A stretch of DNA of 64,000 bases from Streptomyces gelaticus (GCF_014649535.1 NZ_BMTF01000022.1:62001-126000), one strand, 5' to 3'. Shown: positions 1 through 8,069, numbered from the stretch's first letter. The notes: generated from the letters alone by a model not told the origin. Program-made: numbers and translations.

Positions 1-1377
1 CTTCGTCGAGGTGGTGTCCTTGCCGCCGGGAACGATGGTCGGCTGGTGGAACCGGCCGGACGCCGCGGTCGCCGTGACGGACGCCATGATCAGCGGGTTC
101 GCCTGGATCCGGCCCTGCCCGATCATCGAAGCGGCCTTCTCCGTCTCGTCCTTGGGCTCCGGCACCGAGCCGTCGTACGTCGGGATGCCCACATGCCACT
201 CCTGCCCGACCCCGAAGTACTCGCGTGCCACATCGCCGAGTTCGGTGTCGCCGAGCTTGCCGCGCAGGCTGATGAAGGCGGTGTTGCAGGACTCCATGAA
301 GTCCTGCCGGAAGGTGGCACCCGGGAACTCGGACGTCTCGACGTTGTGGAACTCCTTGCCGACGGTGAGGTACTTGGGGCAGTCCACGACATCGTCGGGC
401 GCGACGGCATTCTTGAGCAGCAGCGCGCTGCTCGTCACGATCTTCCAGGTGGAGCCGGGCGCGTACGTACCGGAGACCGCCCGGTTGAAACCGGTGGCGG
501 GGGAGTTGGCCATGGCGAGGACCTCGCCGTTGTCGACCCGCAGGGCGACGAGCGAGGCGTTCTTGCCGTCGGCCTTCTCGGCCAGGGCCTTGTCCGCCGC
601 CGCCTGCCAGGTGGCGTCGAGCGTCGTGGCCACGGCCTCGTCGGACGGCTGCTCGTCCTTCTTCCCGAAGGTGGTCTCCGTGCCCTCGACTTCACCGGTG
701 ACCCGGTCGACGAGCCGGATCGCCCCGCGCGGCCCGGAGCCGCCCCCCGCGAACTGGTTCAGCACCGGCTGCAACGACGGATGGGCATCGCCCGTCAGGG
801 ACATCCCGTTCCGGTCGGTGATTTCCGGCTCAGTGGTGTCCTCCCGCTCCAGACGGAACTTGGCGGTGTCGCTGAGATGCGGATGGACGAGTGACAGGGA
901 CCAGTCGACCTTCCAGGCCCCGTTCTTCTGCTCCCGTACGGGGAGATGGGACCGGTAGGTCCAGGTGCCCAGCCCGGTGACGGGCATCTTCGCCGTGAAG
1001 GCGACCCGGACCGTGCCGTCGTCCCCCTTCGTGGCCCGCGCCGGGGTGAGCTCCGGCTTGCTGATGTCGAGACCCGAGGTGAAGTTGCTCAGCACCTCCT
1101 GAGCCCGCGCGGGATTCGTGGTGCGGGAGCCCGCGCTGTCGAGCCGGCCGCCCGCCCAGTCCGCGAGGAACGCACGGGCCTGGGCGGTCGCCGCGGGGTC
1201 GGGGCCGTCGTCGTCGCGCTCGAAGGGGCCGAGCCCGGCGGCGTACGCGCCGCCCGCGGCGACGGCCGTCACGACGGTCACGGCGATGGCCACCCGGAGG
1301 CCGCGGCGGCGGCTCCGGTGGCGGTGGGTGGCGGTGTGCCCAAAGTCCGCGTCGGGAGCTGAGAAAGGGTGCGTCAT
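1..1377 (-). CDS. Penicillin-binding protein 2-type transpeptidase, 3' end off the window
   Basis: Class B penicillin-binding protein, a membrane-anchored D,D-transpeptidase that cross-links peptidoglycan outside the membrane. The first 459 codons are present and the frame is open to base 1, so the C-terminus is missing. A short basic N-terminus is followed by one hydrophobic anchor (about residues 28-47), an NTF2-like MecA N-terminal domain (about 60-175) and the start of the transpeptidase domain, with the SxxK motif S309-T-W-K and the SxN motif S363-C-N. The KTG motif would lie beyond the edge. The ATG at 1377 is chosen because it gives the expected tail-plus-anchor start. The gene diverges from a LysR regulator only 85 bp away, with a LysR-type box in between, so control by that regulator is likely (inference). 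Confidence 0.9.
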   Translation of the reverse strand, partial: MTHPFSAPDADFGHTATHRHRSRRRGLRVAIAVTVVTAVAAGGAYAAGLGPFERDDDGPDPAATAQARAFLADWAGGRLDSAGSRTTNPARAQEVLSNFTSGLDISKPELTPARATKGDDGTVRVAFTAKMPVTGLGTWTYRSHLPVREQKNGAWKVDWSLSLVHPHLSDTAKFRLEREDTTEPEITDRNGMSLTGDAHPSLQPVLNQFAGGGSGPRGAIRLVDRVTGEVEGTETTFGKKDEQPSDEAVATTLDATWQAAADKALAEKADGKNASLVALRVDNGEVLAMANSPATGFNRAVSGTYAPGSTWKIVTSSALLLKNAVAPDDVVDCPKYLTVGKEFHNVETSEFPGATFRQDFMESCNTAFISLRGKLGDTELGDVAREYFGVGQEWHVGIPTYDGSVPEPKDETEKAASMIGQGRIQANPLIMASVTATAASGRFHQPTIVPGGKDTTSTK

Positions 1378-1418
1378 GCCGTGAGGAGAGCAATCGGCCC
1401 CGCTCCCTGTCCAAGTCC

Positions 1419-1435
1419 GATATCGATGGGATATC
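1419..1435. promoter_or_regulatory. Candidate LysR operator between the PBP and LysR genes
   Basis: Two GATATC palindromes flank a GATGG spacer. The core at 1421-1433 reads TATC-GATGG-GATA, which fits the T-N11-A dyad recognised by LysR regulators. The related direct repeat GATATCGAT starts at 1419 and 1430, one helical turn apart. It lies in the only intergenic space shared by the divergent genes. Binding is inferred. Confidence 0.5.
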
Positions 1436-1462
1436 GATCAAAATTGGATATGATTGCTGGTC

Positions 1463-2422
1463 GTGGACCTGATTCGGCACCTGGAGTGCTTTGTGGCTGT
1501 TGCAGAAGAGTCACACTTCGGGCGTGCAGCGACCCGCCTCGGAATGGCCCAGCCACCCCTGTCGCAGCGCATCCAGCGGCTGGAGCGGGAGCTGGAGGTG
1601 CGGCTCTTCGACCGGACCAGCCGCCAGGTGGCCCTCACCAAGGCGGGCCGGCTGCTGCTTCCCGAGGCGCGCGAGCTGCTCGCGCGGTCCGAGTCGCTGC
1701 GGGCGGCCGCGCGTCGGATCAGGGACGGCGAGAGCGGACTGCTGCGGGCCGGGCTGCCGCCCGACATCGCCGGCGACACCGTCGCCGCGCTCCTCACGGG
1801 GTTCCAGGACCGGCGGTCCGGCGTGGAGCTGGAGCTGCACGAACTGTCCACCACGGATCAGCTCGCCCGCTTCGCCGCACACGAACTCGACGTCGGACTC
1901 ATCCATCACCCCTGCGACGTGACCGGCCTCGAACTCGGCCCGGTCCTCCGGCGCGAGCTCGGCGTACTGCTGCCGCGCGACGCCGAGGCGGCCGGACTCA
2001 CCGAGGTGCCGCTCGCCGCGCTCGCCGGATCCGACCTGATCCTCTTCCCGCGGGCCGGTGCCCCCGTGCTCTACGACGATCTGCTCACCACCTGCGCCCG
2101 CGGCGGATACACCCCGCCCGCGGTCCGGCACGGCCAGGGCGCAAGCTTTGTGCGCGGCCTCGTGCTCTCCGTCGGTGCCGTCGCCTTCAGCCCGCGCGAC
2201 GCACGGGCCGTCGAACCCGACGCCGACCTGGTGTGGCGCCCGCTCGCGGGCGCCCCGCTGGCCTGGCGGCACTCCGTCGCCTGGCCGCGCGGGCACGGCG
2301 ACACCGCCGTACGAGCCTTCGCCGACGCGGCCACGCACGCGCTGCGCACCACCGCCGACGCCCGTCCCGACACCCCCACCCGCCCGATGCGCCTGCGCCC
2401 GGCATCGGAGTACTGGCTGTGA
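1463..2422 (+). CDS. LysR family transcriptional regulator (BlaA/AmpR-like context)
   Basis: LysR-type regulator of 319 residues. The N-terminal winged helix-turn-helix (about residues 3-62, with the typical FVAVAEESHFGRAATRLGM stretch and LSQRIQRLE recognition helix) is followed by a linker helix and a LysR substrate-binding domain to about residue 300. The GTG at 1463 gives the family's usual short VDLIRHLECF start; a TTG at 1454 would add three residues. No convincing ribosome site is visible before either start. The stop overlaps the GTG of the next gene as GTGA, so both are probably translated together. With the divergent PBP gene and the coupled serine-hydrolase-like gene it resembles the blaA-blaB arrangement of S. 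cacaoi. The ligand is unknown; a wall fragment or beta-lactam signal is inference. Confidence 0.88.
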   Translation: MDLIRHLECFVAVAEESHFGRAATRLGMAQPPLSQRIQRLERELEVRLFDRTSRQVALTKAGRLLLPEARELLARSESLRAAARRIRDGESGLLRAGLPPDIAGDTVAALLTGFQDRRSGVELELHELSTTDQLARFAAHELDVGLIHHPCDVTGLELGPVLRRELGVLLPRDAEAAGLTEVPLAALAGSDLILFPRAGAPVLYDDLLTTCARGGYTPPAVRHGQGASFVRGLVLSVGAVAFSPRDARAVEPDADLVWRPLAGAPLAWRHSVAWPRGHGDTAVRAFADAATHALRTTADARPDTPTRPMRLRPASEYWL

Positions 2423-3396
2423 CCCGAACCGTGAACGTGCCCGACGCCGCCGACCGCATCCGCGCGGCCTTCGCCGATGCCGGAGTCACCGGGCGGCTGC
2501 ACGCCCTCGACATCGATTCCGGCACCCAACTCGGCGTCGATGCCGACCAGTTGGTCTGCACGGCGAGTGTGCACAAACTGTGCCTGCTGGTCGCGCTGCA
2601 CGACCGGGCCGCGGCCGGCGACCTCGATCTCACGGAGCAGGCCGAATGCCCGCCGGACGGCCGCACCCCGGGGCCCACCGGGCTCGCCGCGATGCTGGAC
2701 GTCGCCCGGATGTCGCTGCGCGACCTCGCGTACCTGATGATGGCCGTCAGCGACAACGCCGCGGCGGATCTGCTGCTGGCCCGGGTCGGTCTCGACGCGG
2801 TCAACCGCACGACGGCCCGCCTCGGCCTCGACGCGACGCGGGCCGTGCACACCTTCGGCGCCATGCTCGCCTCGGTCAAGGAGGACGCGGGACCGGCCGG
2901 TGCCCAGGCGCTGGCCGACCCGCACGTCGTCGCGCGGCTGCGCGCCCTCGACCCGGCCCGTGCCAATCGCAGCACCCCGCGGGACATGACCCGGCTGCTG
3001 CGCGCCGTCTGGCGCGACGAGGCGTGCCTGCCCGAACACGGCGCCGCCATCCGGCGGGTGATGGGTCTCCAGGTATGGCCGCACCGCCTGGCCTCCGGAT
3101 TCCCGTTCGACGACGTGCTCGTCGCGGGGAAGACCGGGTCGCTGCCGACACTGCGCAACGAGGTGGGCGTCGTCGAGTACCCCGACGGCGGCCGTTACGC
3201 CGTCGCCGTCTTCACCCGCACCGCCCACACCGCGGCCACGCTCCCCGCGGCCGACGCCGTCATCGGTACGGCCGCCCGCATCGCCGTGGACGCGCTGCGC
3301 AGCCGTCAGCGCGACGTACCGGCAGCGCCGACCCGCGTCAGCGACGACCTGCCCGCCCGTAGCACCGCGCCAGGGCGTGGTGCAGGTCGTCCCTGA
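2419..3396 (+). CDS. Cytoplasmic class A beta-lactamase-like serine protein (BlaB-like)
   Basis: Penicillin-recognising serine enzyme fold, 325 residues. The three active-site motifs of class A beta-lactamases are present in order: SxxK as S-V-H-K (about residue 52), S-D-N (about 111) and K-T-G (about 238), and the family's TPRDM segment follows the omega-loop region. Two things are unusual: there is no signal peptide, and no E166-x-x-L-N omega-loop motif is apparent, so efficient deacylation of penicillin is doubtful. The GTG start overlaps the LysR stop (GTGA). In S. cacaoi the BlaB protein, encoded just after the LysR regulator BlaA, has penicillin-recognition motifs yet acts in regulation rather than as the lactamase; the same role is proposed here by analogy. 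A true beta-lactamase or an amidohydrolase remains possible. The last ~35 residues look unstructured. Confidence 0.75.
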   Translation: MTRTVNVPDAADRIRAAFADAGVTGRLHALDIDSGTQLGVDADQLVCTASVHKLCLLVALHDRAAAGDLDLTEQAECPPDGRTPGPTGLAAMLDVARMSLRDLAYLMMAVSDNAAADLLLARVGLDAVNRTTARLGLDATRAVHTFGAMLASVKEDAGPAGAQALADPHVVARLRALDPARANRSTPRDMTRLLRAVWRDEACLPEHGAAIRRVMGLQVWPHRLASGFPFDDVLVAGKTGSLPTLRNEVGVVEYPDGGRYAVAVFTRTAHTAATLPAADAVIGTAARIAVDALRSRQRDVPAAPTRVSDDLPARSTAPGRGAGRP

Positions 3397-3590
3397 TGGC
3401 ACGGAGATCCGCGCGCATACGGGCGGTGCTCCACGCGGTACCGGGGGTCTCACCCGCGCCGATCGTGTAGCAGACCCCTGGTAAGGCGGCCCGTGGCGTA
3501 CCCGTACGAACACGCCGCCCGCCCCACGCCATATGTGAGGGACTCCACACTCGAAACCTGCACAACCCCCCGCCCTTCTCGAAGGTCTGG

Positions 3591-3627
3591 GTCGGCGGTG
3601 GGACGACGGTGTCGTCCCACCGCCGAC
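3591..3627 (+). terminator. 17-bp perfect hairpin in front of the FN3 gene
   Basis: Arms 3591-3607 and 3611-3627 are exact reverse complements with a three-base loop (GGT). It ends 18 bp before the ATG of the FN3 gene, just ahead of the ribosome site. It may terminate the preceding transcript or act as an attenuator. No U-run follows, which is normal for actinobacteria. Confidence 0.6.
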
Positions 3628-3644
3628 TTAGAACGAAGGAAGGT

Positions 3645-5720
3645 ATGACCCGAGCCACTCGTGCGTCCGCCCTCGCCGCGACCACCGTCCTCGCGACGAC
3701 CGGAGCCCTGCTCACGTGCACGTCCGCCGCCGGTGCCGCCACGGCGACCGTGACCTGTAAGTCGCCCGTCTTCAAACGGCAGTTCTACGCGAACACGACC
3801 TTCTCCGGTACGCCGAAGAAGACGGACTGCGATTCGAAGATCGATCAGAACTGGGGCACCGGCGCCCCCGCCGCCGGGCTGCCCAGCAACTACTTCGGCG
3901 TGCGCTGGACGGTCACCCGGGACTTCGGCTCCGGCGGCCCGTTCTCGATCCCCGTCGCGACCCGCGACGGCCTGCGCGTCTACCTCGACGGCACGCGCAA
4001 GGTCGACATCTGGAAGAACCTCTCGACGACCCAGACGAAGACCGTCAACATCACCGTCCCGTCCGGGACGCACACCCTCCGCTTCGACTTCGTCAACTGG
4101 ACGGGCGCCGCGAACGTCAAGGCGGACTACCTGCCCCGCACGTCCGCCACCGTCGACAAGGTCAAGCCCCTCGTGCCCACCGGCACCTCCCTCACGTACG
4201 ACTCCTCGTACCGGGCCGACTTCAGCTGGGCGGCCAACAAGGAGATGGACCTCGCGGGCTACCGCGTGTACCGCCGGCTCCAGGGCACCTCGTACGGCAC
4301 CAAGCCGCTGGCCACGACGGCCTCCACCTCGTACAGGGACACCACGCTGCCGAAGAACGGCGCGGTCTATTACTACGAGGTCCGCGCCTACGACAAGGCG
4401 GGCAACGAGTCCGCGGGTACGGCGGACAAGTCCGTCACCACCGTCGACAAGAGTGCTCCCGCGGCGCCGAAGGGGGTCGAGGACGCCTGGAAACCCGACT
4501 ACTCCGAGAAGGTAAGCCTCTCCTGGTACGGGAACACCGAGGCGGACCTCGCCGGGTACCACGTGTACCGCTCCACCACCGGCGGGCCGGTCGCGCTCAC
4601 CGCGGCGAACCGCCTGAACGGCGACAAGCCGCTCAGCAACTCCTGGTACGAGCAGCCACTGCCACAGACCGGGGACACGTACTACTACGTCGTCACGGCG
4701 GTCGACACGCACGGCAACGAGTCGGCGGCTTCCGGCACGGCGGAGTTCTACACGCGGGACAAGACGGGTCCTGTGAACACCGCGTACAACGCTACGGCGG
4801 TCGAGGACGAGCGCGGGGTCACGCTGACCTGGGACAAGTCGGAGGCCACCAGCGAGGACTTCGTCGGGTACACGGTCCTGCGCTACAACAAGCCGCGCAC
4901 GGAGAGCGGGCGTACGGTCGTGGAGGTCGCCAAGGGCATCCAGGGCACGTCCTTCACGGACGCGGCCCCGCCGCCGGGCGCCACGTACTACTACTTGGTC
5001 GTGGCTGCGGACGGCGCGGGGAACTGGGGCATCCCCTCGGTCGAGATGCCGGTCGCCGTCGCGGGTAACAGCACCCCGCCGCCCCCGGTGACGGGCATGA
5101 CCGTCACCGCCCGGGAGAACGGCGTCTCACTGAGCTGGGATGCCAGTGACGACCCCGGTCTCGACCACTACCGCATCATGCGGGGCACCCTCGTCGACGG
5201 CGAGTGGGTCTACAAGCCTCTCATCGACTCCTGGACCCTCAGGCCCCAGGAGTTCACGCAGACCCACCACCTCGACCGAACGGTCGCCGATGGCGAGCAG
5301 ATCCGCTACAGCGTCGTCGCCATCGACCAGTACGGCAACCAGCTCACCCCCGAGACCGGCGCCCCCGTCCAGGACGTCACCGAGCTCGACCTGCGCCCCG
5401 ACGTCGACGCCGGCCCGGCCGTGGGCGACAACCCGCTCGGCCATCTCAACGGCGACGTGTACGGCTCGGTCCACTGGTGGCTGAGCAGCGACACGGGCGC
5501 CAACGGCAGCAGGGTGACCGGCTTCGCCGTCTACCGCTGGAACCGGTCGACCCACGTCTTCGACAAGGTTGACGTCCAGAAGCGCGGTGAGAGCACCAGC
5601 TGGTCGTATGTGGACACCACCATGCCCAAGGGCACGACCACGTACTACCGCGTGACCGCCACCCTTGCCGACGGCACGGAGACGGCCGCCCGCGAGACGG
5701 CGATCGCCTCGGTGGACTAG
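3645..5720 (+). CDS. Secreted PA14 and fibronectin type III repeat protein
   Basis: Exported protein of 691 residues. A Sec signal peptide (basic start, hydrophobic core, Ala-rich cleavage site near residues 28-33) precedes a PA14-like domain (about 35-145; carbohydrate-binding beta-barrel, with pattern WTVTRDF, GLRVYLDG, HTLRFDFVNWTG). About five FN3 modules follow (about 150-250, 250-350, 355-450, 460-560 and 575-690) with recurrent AGYxVYR and YYYxVxAxDxxGN patterns. There is no catalytic domain and no sortase or lipid anchor, so a secreted carbohydrate- or wall-associated adhesion or binding protein is likely; the ligand is unknown. The start is fixed by the GAAGGAAGG ribosome site. It appears to be a single-gene unit between two hairpins. 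Confidence 0.87.
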   Translation: MTRATRASALAATTVLATTGALLTCTSAAGAATATVTCKSPVFKRQFYANTTFSGTPKKTDCDSKIDQNWGTGAPAAGLPSNYFGVRWTVTRDFGSGGPFSIPVATRDGLRVYLDGTRKVDIWKNLSTTQTKTVNITVPSGTHTLRFDFVNWTGAANVKADYLPRTSATVDKVKPLVPTGTSLTYDSSYRADFSWAANKEMDLAGYRVYRRLQGTSYGTKPLATTASTSYRDTTLPKNGAVYYYEVRAYDKAGNESAGTADKSVTTVDKSAPAAPKGVEDAWKPDYSEKVSLSWYGNTEADLAGYHVYRSTTGGPVALTAANRLNGDKPLSNSWYEQPLPQTGDTYYYVVTAVDTHGNESAASGTAEFYTRDKTGPVNTAYNATAVEDERGVTLTWDKSEATSEDFVGYTVLRYNKPRTESGRTVVEVAKGIQGTSFTDAAPPPGATYYYLVVAADGAGNWGIPSVEMPVAVAGNSTPPPPVTGMTVTARENGVSLSWDASDDPGLDHYRIMRGTLVDGEWVYKPLIDSWTLRPQEFTQTHHLDRTVADGEQIRYSVVAIDQYGNQLTPETGAPVQDVTELDLRPDVDAGPAVGDNPLGHLNGDVYGSVHWWLSSDTGANGSRVTGFAVYRWNRSTHVFDKVDVQKRGESTSWSYVDTTMPKGTTTYYRVTATLADGTETAARETAIASVD

Positions 5721-5740
5721 CTCCCGCCAGGGAAAGCAGT

Positions 5741-5778
5741 GGAGGCGCCCGGCCCGGAGTTCCTGGCCGGGCGCCTCC
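5741..5778 (+). terminator. Rho-independent-type hairpin after the FN3 gene
   Basis: A 14-bp perfect stem, GGAGGCGCCCGGCC paired with its reverse complement at 5765-5778, starts 20 bp after the stop codon. Confidence 0.8.
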
Positions 5779-6030
5779 CTGTTGTGTGCCGCTGTATGTC
5801 GGAAGTGCCTTGCCGATTGTGCGTGCTGGAAGCTTGAAGAACTCCCATCGTTGCAGGTCACAAGGCAATTCCTCGTTTCCTGAAACGTTGCCTACAAGTA
5901 ATCGGCCGGTGGATCGAGGCTTAGGTTGCCGCGCGGACTGTGCGGGCGGGCGCGGGCTCAGTATGCGCTGGAATCGGGCCCGAGGCCCCGAGTCGCCGCC
6001 CGGTGTTCGTCGCTGCCCTCTCGCTGCCCG
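5779..6030. other. Non-coding stretch of lower GC
   Basis: About 250 bp between the FN3 terminator and the end of the glycosyltransferase gene. The part from about 5800 to 5930 has clearly lower GC than its surroundings. A minus-strand frame starting TTG at 5868 after a GAGGA stretch can be drawn, but its codon use is not Streptomyces-like. I see no RNA gene or clear hairpin. Confidence 0.4.
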
Positions 6031-7263
6031 TCAGTCGTCCCGGTGGCCGGCGTCCACGCGTGTGCGGTGGTCGTCGCCCTCGGTGCGCCGCCCGCCGGAG
6101 GCGACCACGCGGCCTCTGGACCGGCGCCGCAACAGCCGTCGGGTGAGGCCGGATGCGTAGCGGGGCTGGAGCAGCAGGATCAGGCCCACCGCGCAGACGA
6201 ACGCGACCCCGAAGAGCATCCAGGACTTGGCGCCCCGGGCCGAGTAGCCCACGATCCCGAACGAGAACAGCGCCGACCAGAAGTACATGAGCAGCACGGC
6301 CCTGCGGTGCGAGTGGCCGAGCTGGAGCAGGCGGTGGTGGAGGTGGCCCTTGTCGGCGGCGAAGGGGGACATCCCGTTCCACGTACGCCTGATGACGGCG
6401 AGCACCAGGTCCGCGAGGGGCAGCGCGATGACGGACAGCGGCAGCAGCAGCGGAATGTAGACCGGCACCATCGCGGCCGAACCGGACGTGCCGTCCATCG
6501 ACTGGTTGAGGAGGCTCGGGTCGACCTCGCCCGTCACGGAGACCGCGCATCCGGCGATCAGCAGACCGAGCAGCATCGAGCCCGAGTCACCCATGAAGAT
6601 CCGGGCCGGGTGGGAGTTGTGGATCAGGAACCCGAGGCACATGCCCGCCAGGATCGCGGAGAGCAGTGTGGTGGACGCGGCGGCCTCGATCCCGTAGCCG
6701 TACCAGAGCCGGTACGCGTACAGGAAGAACGCCGACGCCGCGATGCCCACCGTGCCGGCGGCCAGCCCGTCGAGCCCGTCGACGAAGTTGACCGCGTTGA
6801 TGGAGACGACGATCAGCCCCACGGTCAGGAGCGTGCCCTGCCAGTCGGCGAGGTAGATCCCGTCGGTGCCCGGCACCGGCAGCCAGAGGATGGTGAGCCC
6901 CTGGAAGACCATCACTCCGGCGGCGAGCACCTGGCCACCCAGCTTGACCAGCGCGTCGACACCCCATTTGTCGTCGAGTACGCCGAGCAGGCAGATCAGT
7001 GCCGCGCCGGACAGCAGCGCCCGTGGGGTCGAGCTCTGGGTGAAGATCTCTTCCAGGTGCGGCAGGTGGGAGGCGACCAGCAGCCCGGCGAGCAGCCCGC
7101 CGAACATGGCCATGCCGCCCAGGCGCGGAGTGGGCTCGCGGTGGACGTCGCGTGCCCGGACCTCGGGGACCACCCCGATGGAGATCGCGAACTTTCTTAC
7201 GGGGCCGGTCAGGATGTGGGTCACCGCCGCCGTGACGAACAGCATCAGCAAGTAGTCCCGCAC
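6031..7263 (-). CDS. WecA/MraY-type polyprenyl-phosphate sugar-1-phosphate transferase
   Basis: Integral membrane enzyme of 410 residues in the glycosyltransferase 4 family, which moves a sugar-1-phosphate from a UDP-sugar onto an undecaprenyl or decaprenyl phosphate carrier. About eleven membrane segments are visible. Signature regions are PTPRLGG near residue 40, the Mg-binding NFVDGLDGLAAG near 155, the ARIFMGDSGSM loop near 215 and the cytoplasmic GHLHHRLLQLGHSHRRA near 320. The GTG at 7263 is chosen because GAGG lies just upstream and the frame starts VRDYLLMLF as in relatives. Streptomycetes usually carry a very similar protein near the ATP synthase operon, so this may be a paralogue for an extra wall or secondary glycopolymer (inference). 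Neighbours give no pathway. Confidence 0.85.
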   Translation of the reverse strand: MRDYLLMLFVTAAVTHILTGPVRKFAISIGVVPEVRARDVHREPTPRLGGMAMFGGLLAGLLVASHLPHLEEIFTQSSTPRALLSGAALICLLGVLDDKWGVDALVKLGGQVLAAGVMVFQGLTILWLPVPGTDGIYLADWQGTLLTVGLIVVSINAVNFVDGLDGLAAGTVGIAASAFFLYAYRLWYGYGIEAAASTTLLSAILAGMCLGFLIHNSHPARIFMGDSGSMLLGLLIAGCAVSVTGEVDPSLLNQSMDGTSGSAAMVPVYIPLLLPLSVIALPLADLVLAVIRRTWNGMSPFAADKGHLHHRLLQLGHSHRRAVLLMYFWSALFSFGIVGYSARGAKSWMLFGVAFVCAVGLILLLQPRYASGLTRRLLRRRSRGRVVASGGRRTEGDDHRTRVDAGHRDD

Positions 7264-7429
7264 GGGCGGCCTCACATCCTGGCCCAACAGGCCGGTACCT
7301 GAACAGCTCTTTCCGGTGTTTCCGGGGCTGCTGGTCAGGGTTGGACGAGGCCGGTGGCGCGTCCGATCCGGTGGCACGGGTGGCCCGGACCCTGTTCGAG
7401 GCCCCTCACTGCACCCCGGCGAGCCTAGC

Positions 7430-7834
7430 TCATGCGGATTTCTGCGCGGTGGGGAGCGGTGCGGGGCGGCCCGGACGGGGGTGGGCGCCGAGCGATACGT
7501 ACGTCAACGGGCGGACGTGCCACTCGATGTGCCGGCCGCCGCGCAGCATGAGTGTGAACCCGCAGGGCTCGCCGCGATGGAGCGCCGCCAGGGCCTGCAC
7601 CCAGCCGCCCTGGTCGGACCAGTGGAGGGCGCGGGTGAGTTCGCGCGGCGTGAGGCCGAAGAGGTGATTCGCCCGGAGCTGGATCCGGATGGCGCGGATG
7701 GCCTCTTGGGGTGTGTCCGTGATGCGCAGGACGATCGGCTCGGGGACGAAGCCGGTGGCGGGGCCGTAGCGCAGGGCCTCGAACCGGTAGCCGTGCTCGA
7801 CGACCGGGCGTAAGGGGGTGAGGGGGGTACGCAT
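7430..7834 (-). CDS. Small protein of unknown function with a TTA codon
   Basis: A 134-residue protein that I do not recognise. It has a central motif-like run (about residues 15-95) with alternating charged and hydrophobic residues, HWSDQGGW near 75 and no membrane segment or signal peptide; the tail is Pro-rich. Codon 8 is TTA (plus-strand 7811-7813), the rare leucine codon read only by the bldA tRNA in Streptomyces, so translation is probably tied to development. The ATG at 7834 is preferred by codon bias, with only a weak ribosome site. An upstream in-frame ATG at 7948 falls at the predicted transcription start and could give a leaderless 172-residue form, but the added codons look non-coding. 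Confidence 0.6.
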   Translation of the reverse strand: MRTPLTPLRPVVEHGYRFEALRYGPATGFVPEPIVLRITDTPQEAIRAIRIQLRANHLFGLTPRELTRALHWSDQGGWVQALAALHRGEPCGFTLMLRGGRHIEWHVRPLTYVSLGAHPRPGRPAPLPTAQKSA

Positions 7835-7954
7835 CGTCGACCGTCCGATCAGTGTTGTGGAGTGCGCGCTCCAAATGGGCGGCGTGCAGGGGGAGGTGTG
7901 CGTGGTGCCACGCGGTGGGAAGCGAGCGCTCCATTGTCGCGGCGACATGGAGTG

Positions 7955-7983
7955 ACGGTAGCGTTACGCAAACGGTGGCGCAA
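7955..7983 (-). promoter_or_regulatory. Candidate promoter of the TTA-containing gene
   Basis: On the minus strand TTGCGC (7983-7978) and TACCGT (7960-7955) are separated by exactly 17 bp. The -35 box overlaps the end of the adjoining 24-bp palindrome, which would suit a repressor or activator site. Confidence 0.45.
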
Positions 7984-8004
7984 CTATGCCCCGGGGCATA
8001 GTTG
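7981..8004. promoter_or_regulatory. 24-bp perfect palindrome, likely operator
   Basis: The half CAACTATGCCCC at 7981-7992 is followed directly by its exact reverse complement. With no loop it suits a dimeric DNA-binding protein better than a terminator. It overlaps the -35 box of the candidate promoter at 7955-7983. The XRE regulator encoded nearby is a possible ligand (inference). Confidence 0.55.
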
Positions 8005-8015
8005 TCACCGATGCA

Positions 8016-8050
8016 GGAGAGCCTCCGCCCGGACCGGGCGGAGGCTCTCC
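8016..8050 (-). terminator. Terminator hairpin after the DUF397 gene
   Basis: The sequence from GGAGAGCCTCCGCCCGG at 8016 pairs with its reverse complement ending at 8050, with a loop of about one to three bases. It lies 20 bp after the DUF397 stop codon on the minus strand. Confidence 0.8.
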
Positions 8051-8069
8051 TGAGGAAGACTGCAAGGCG

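Noticed and set aside
2419..3396. Secreted resistance beta-lactamase
   Set aside because: No signal peptide, no apparent omega-loop Glu motif, and coupling to a LysR gene argue against a classical secreted enzyme.
3338..3775. Minus-strand frame overlapping the end of the BlaB-like gene
   Set aside because: It begins in the signal peptide region of the FN3 gene in antisense and has no motif. Its last ~60 codons look slightly coding-like but there is no ribosome site.
5446..5868. Minus-strand frame starting TTG after GAGGA in the low-GC stretch
   Set aside because: It enters the FN3 gene in antisense, crosses the terminator hairpin, and its first 30 codons lack Streptomyces third-position bias.
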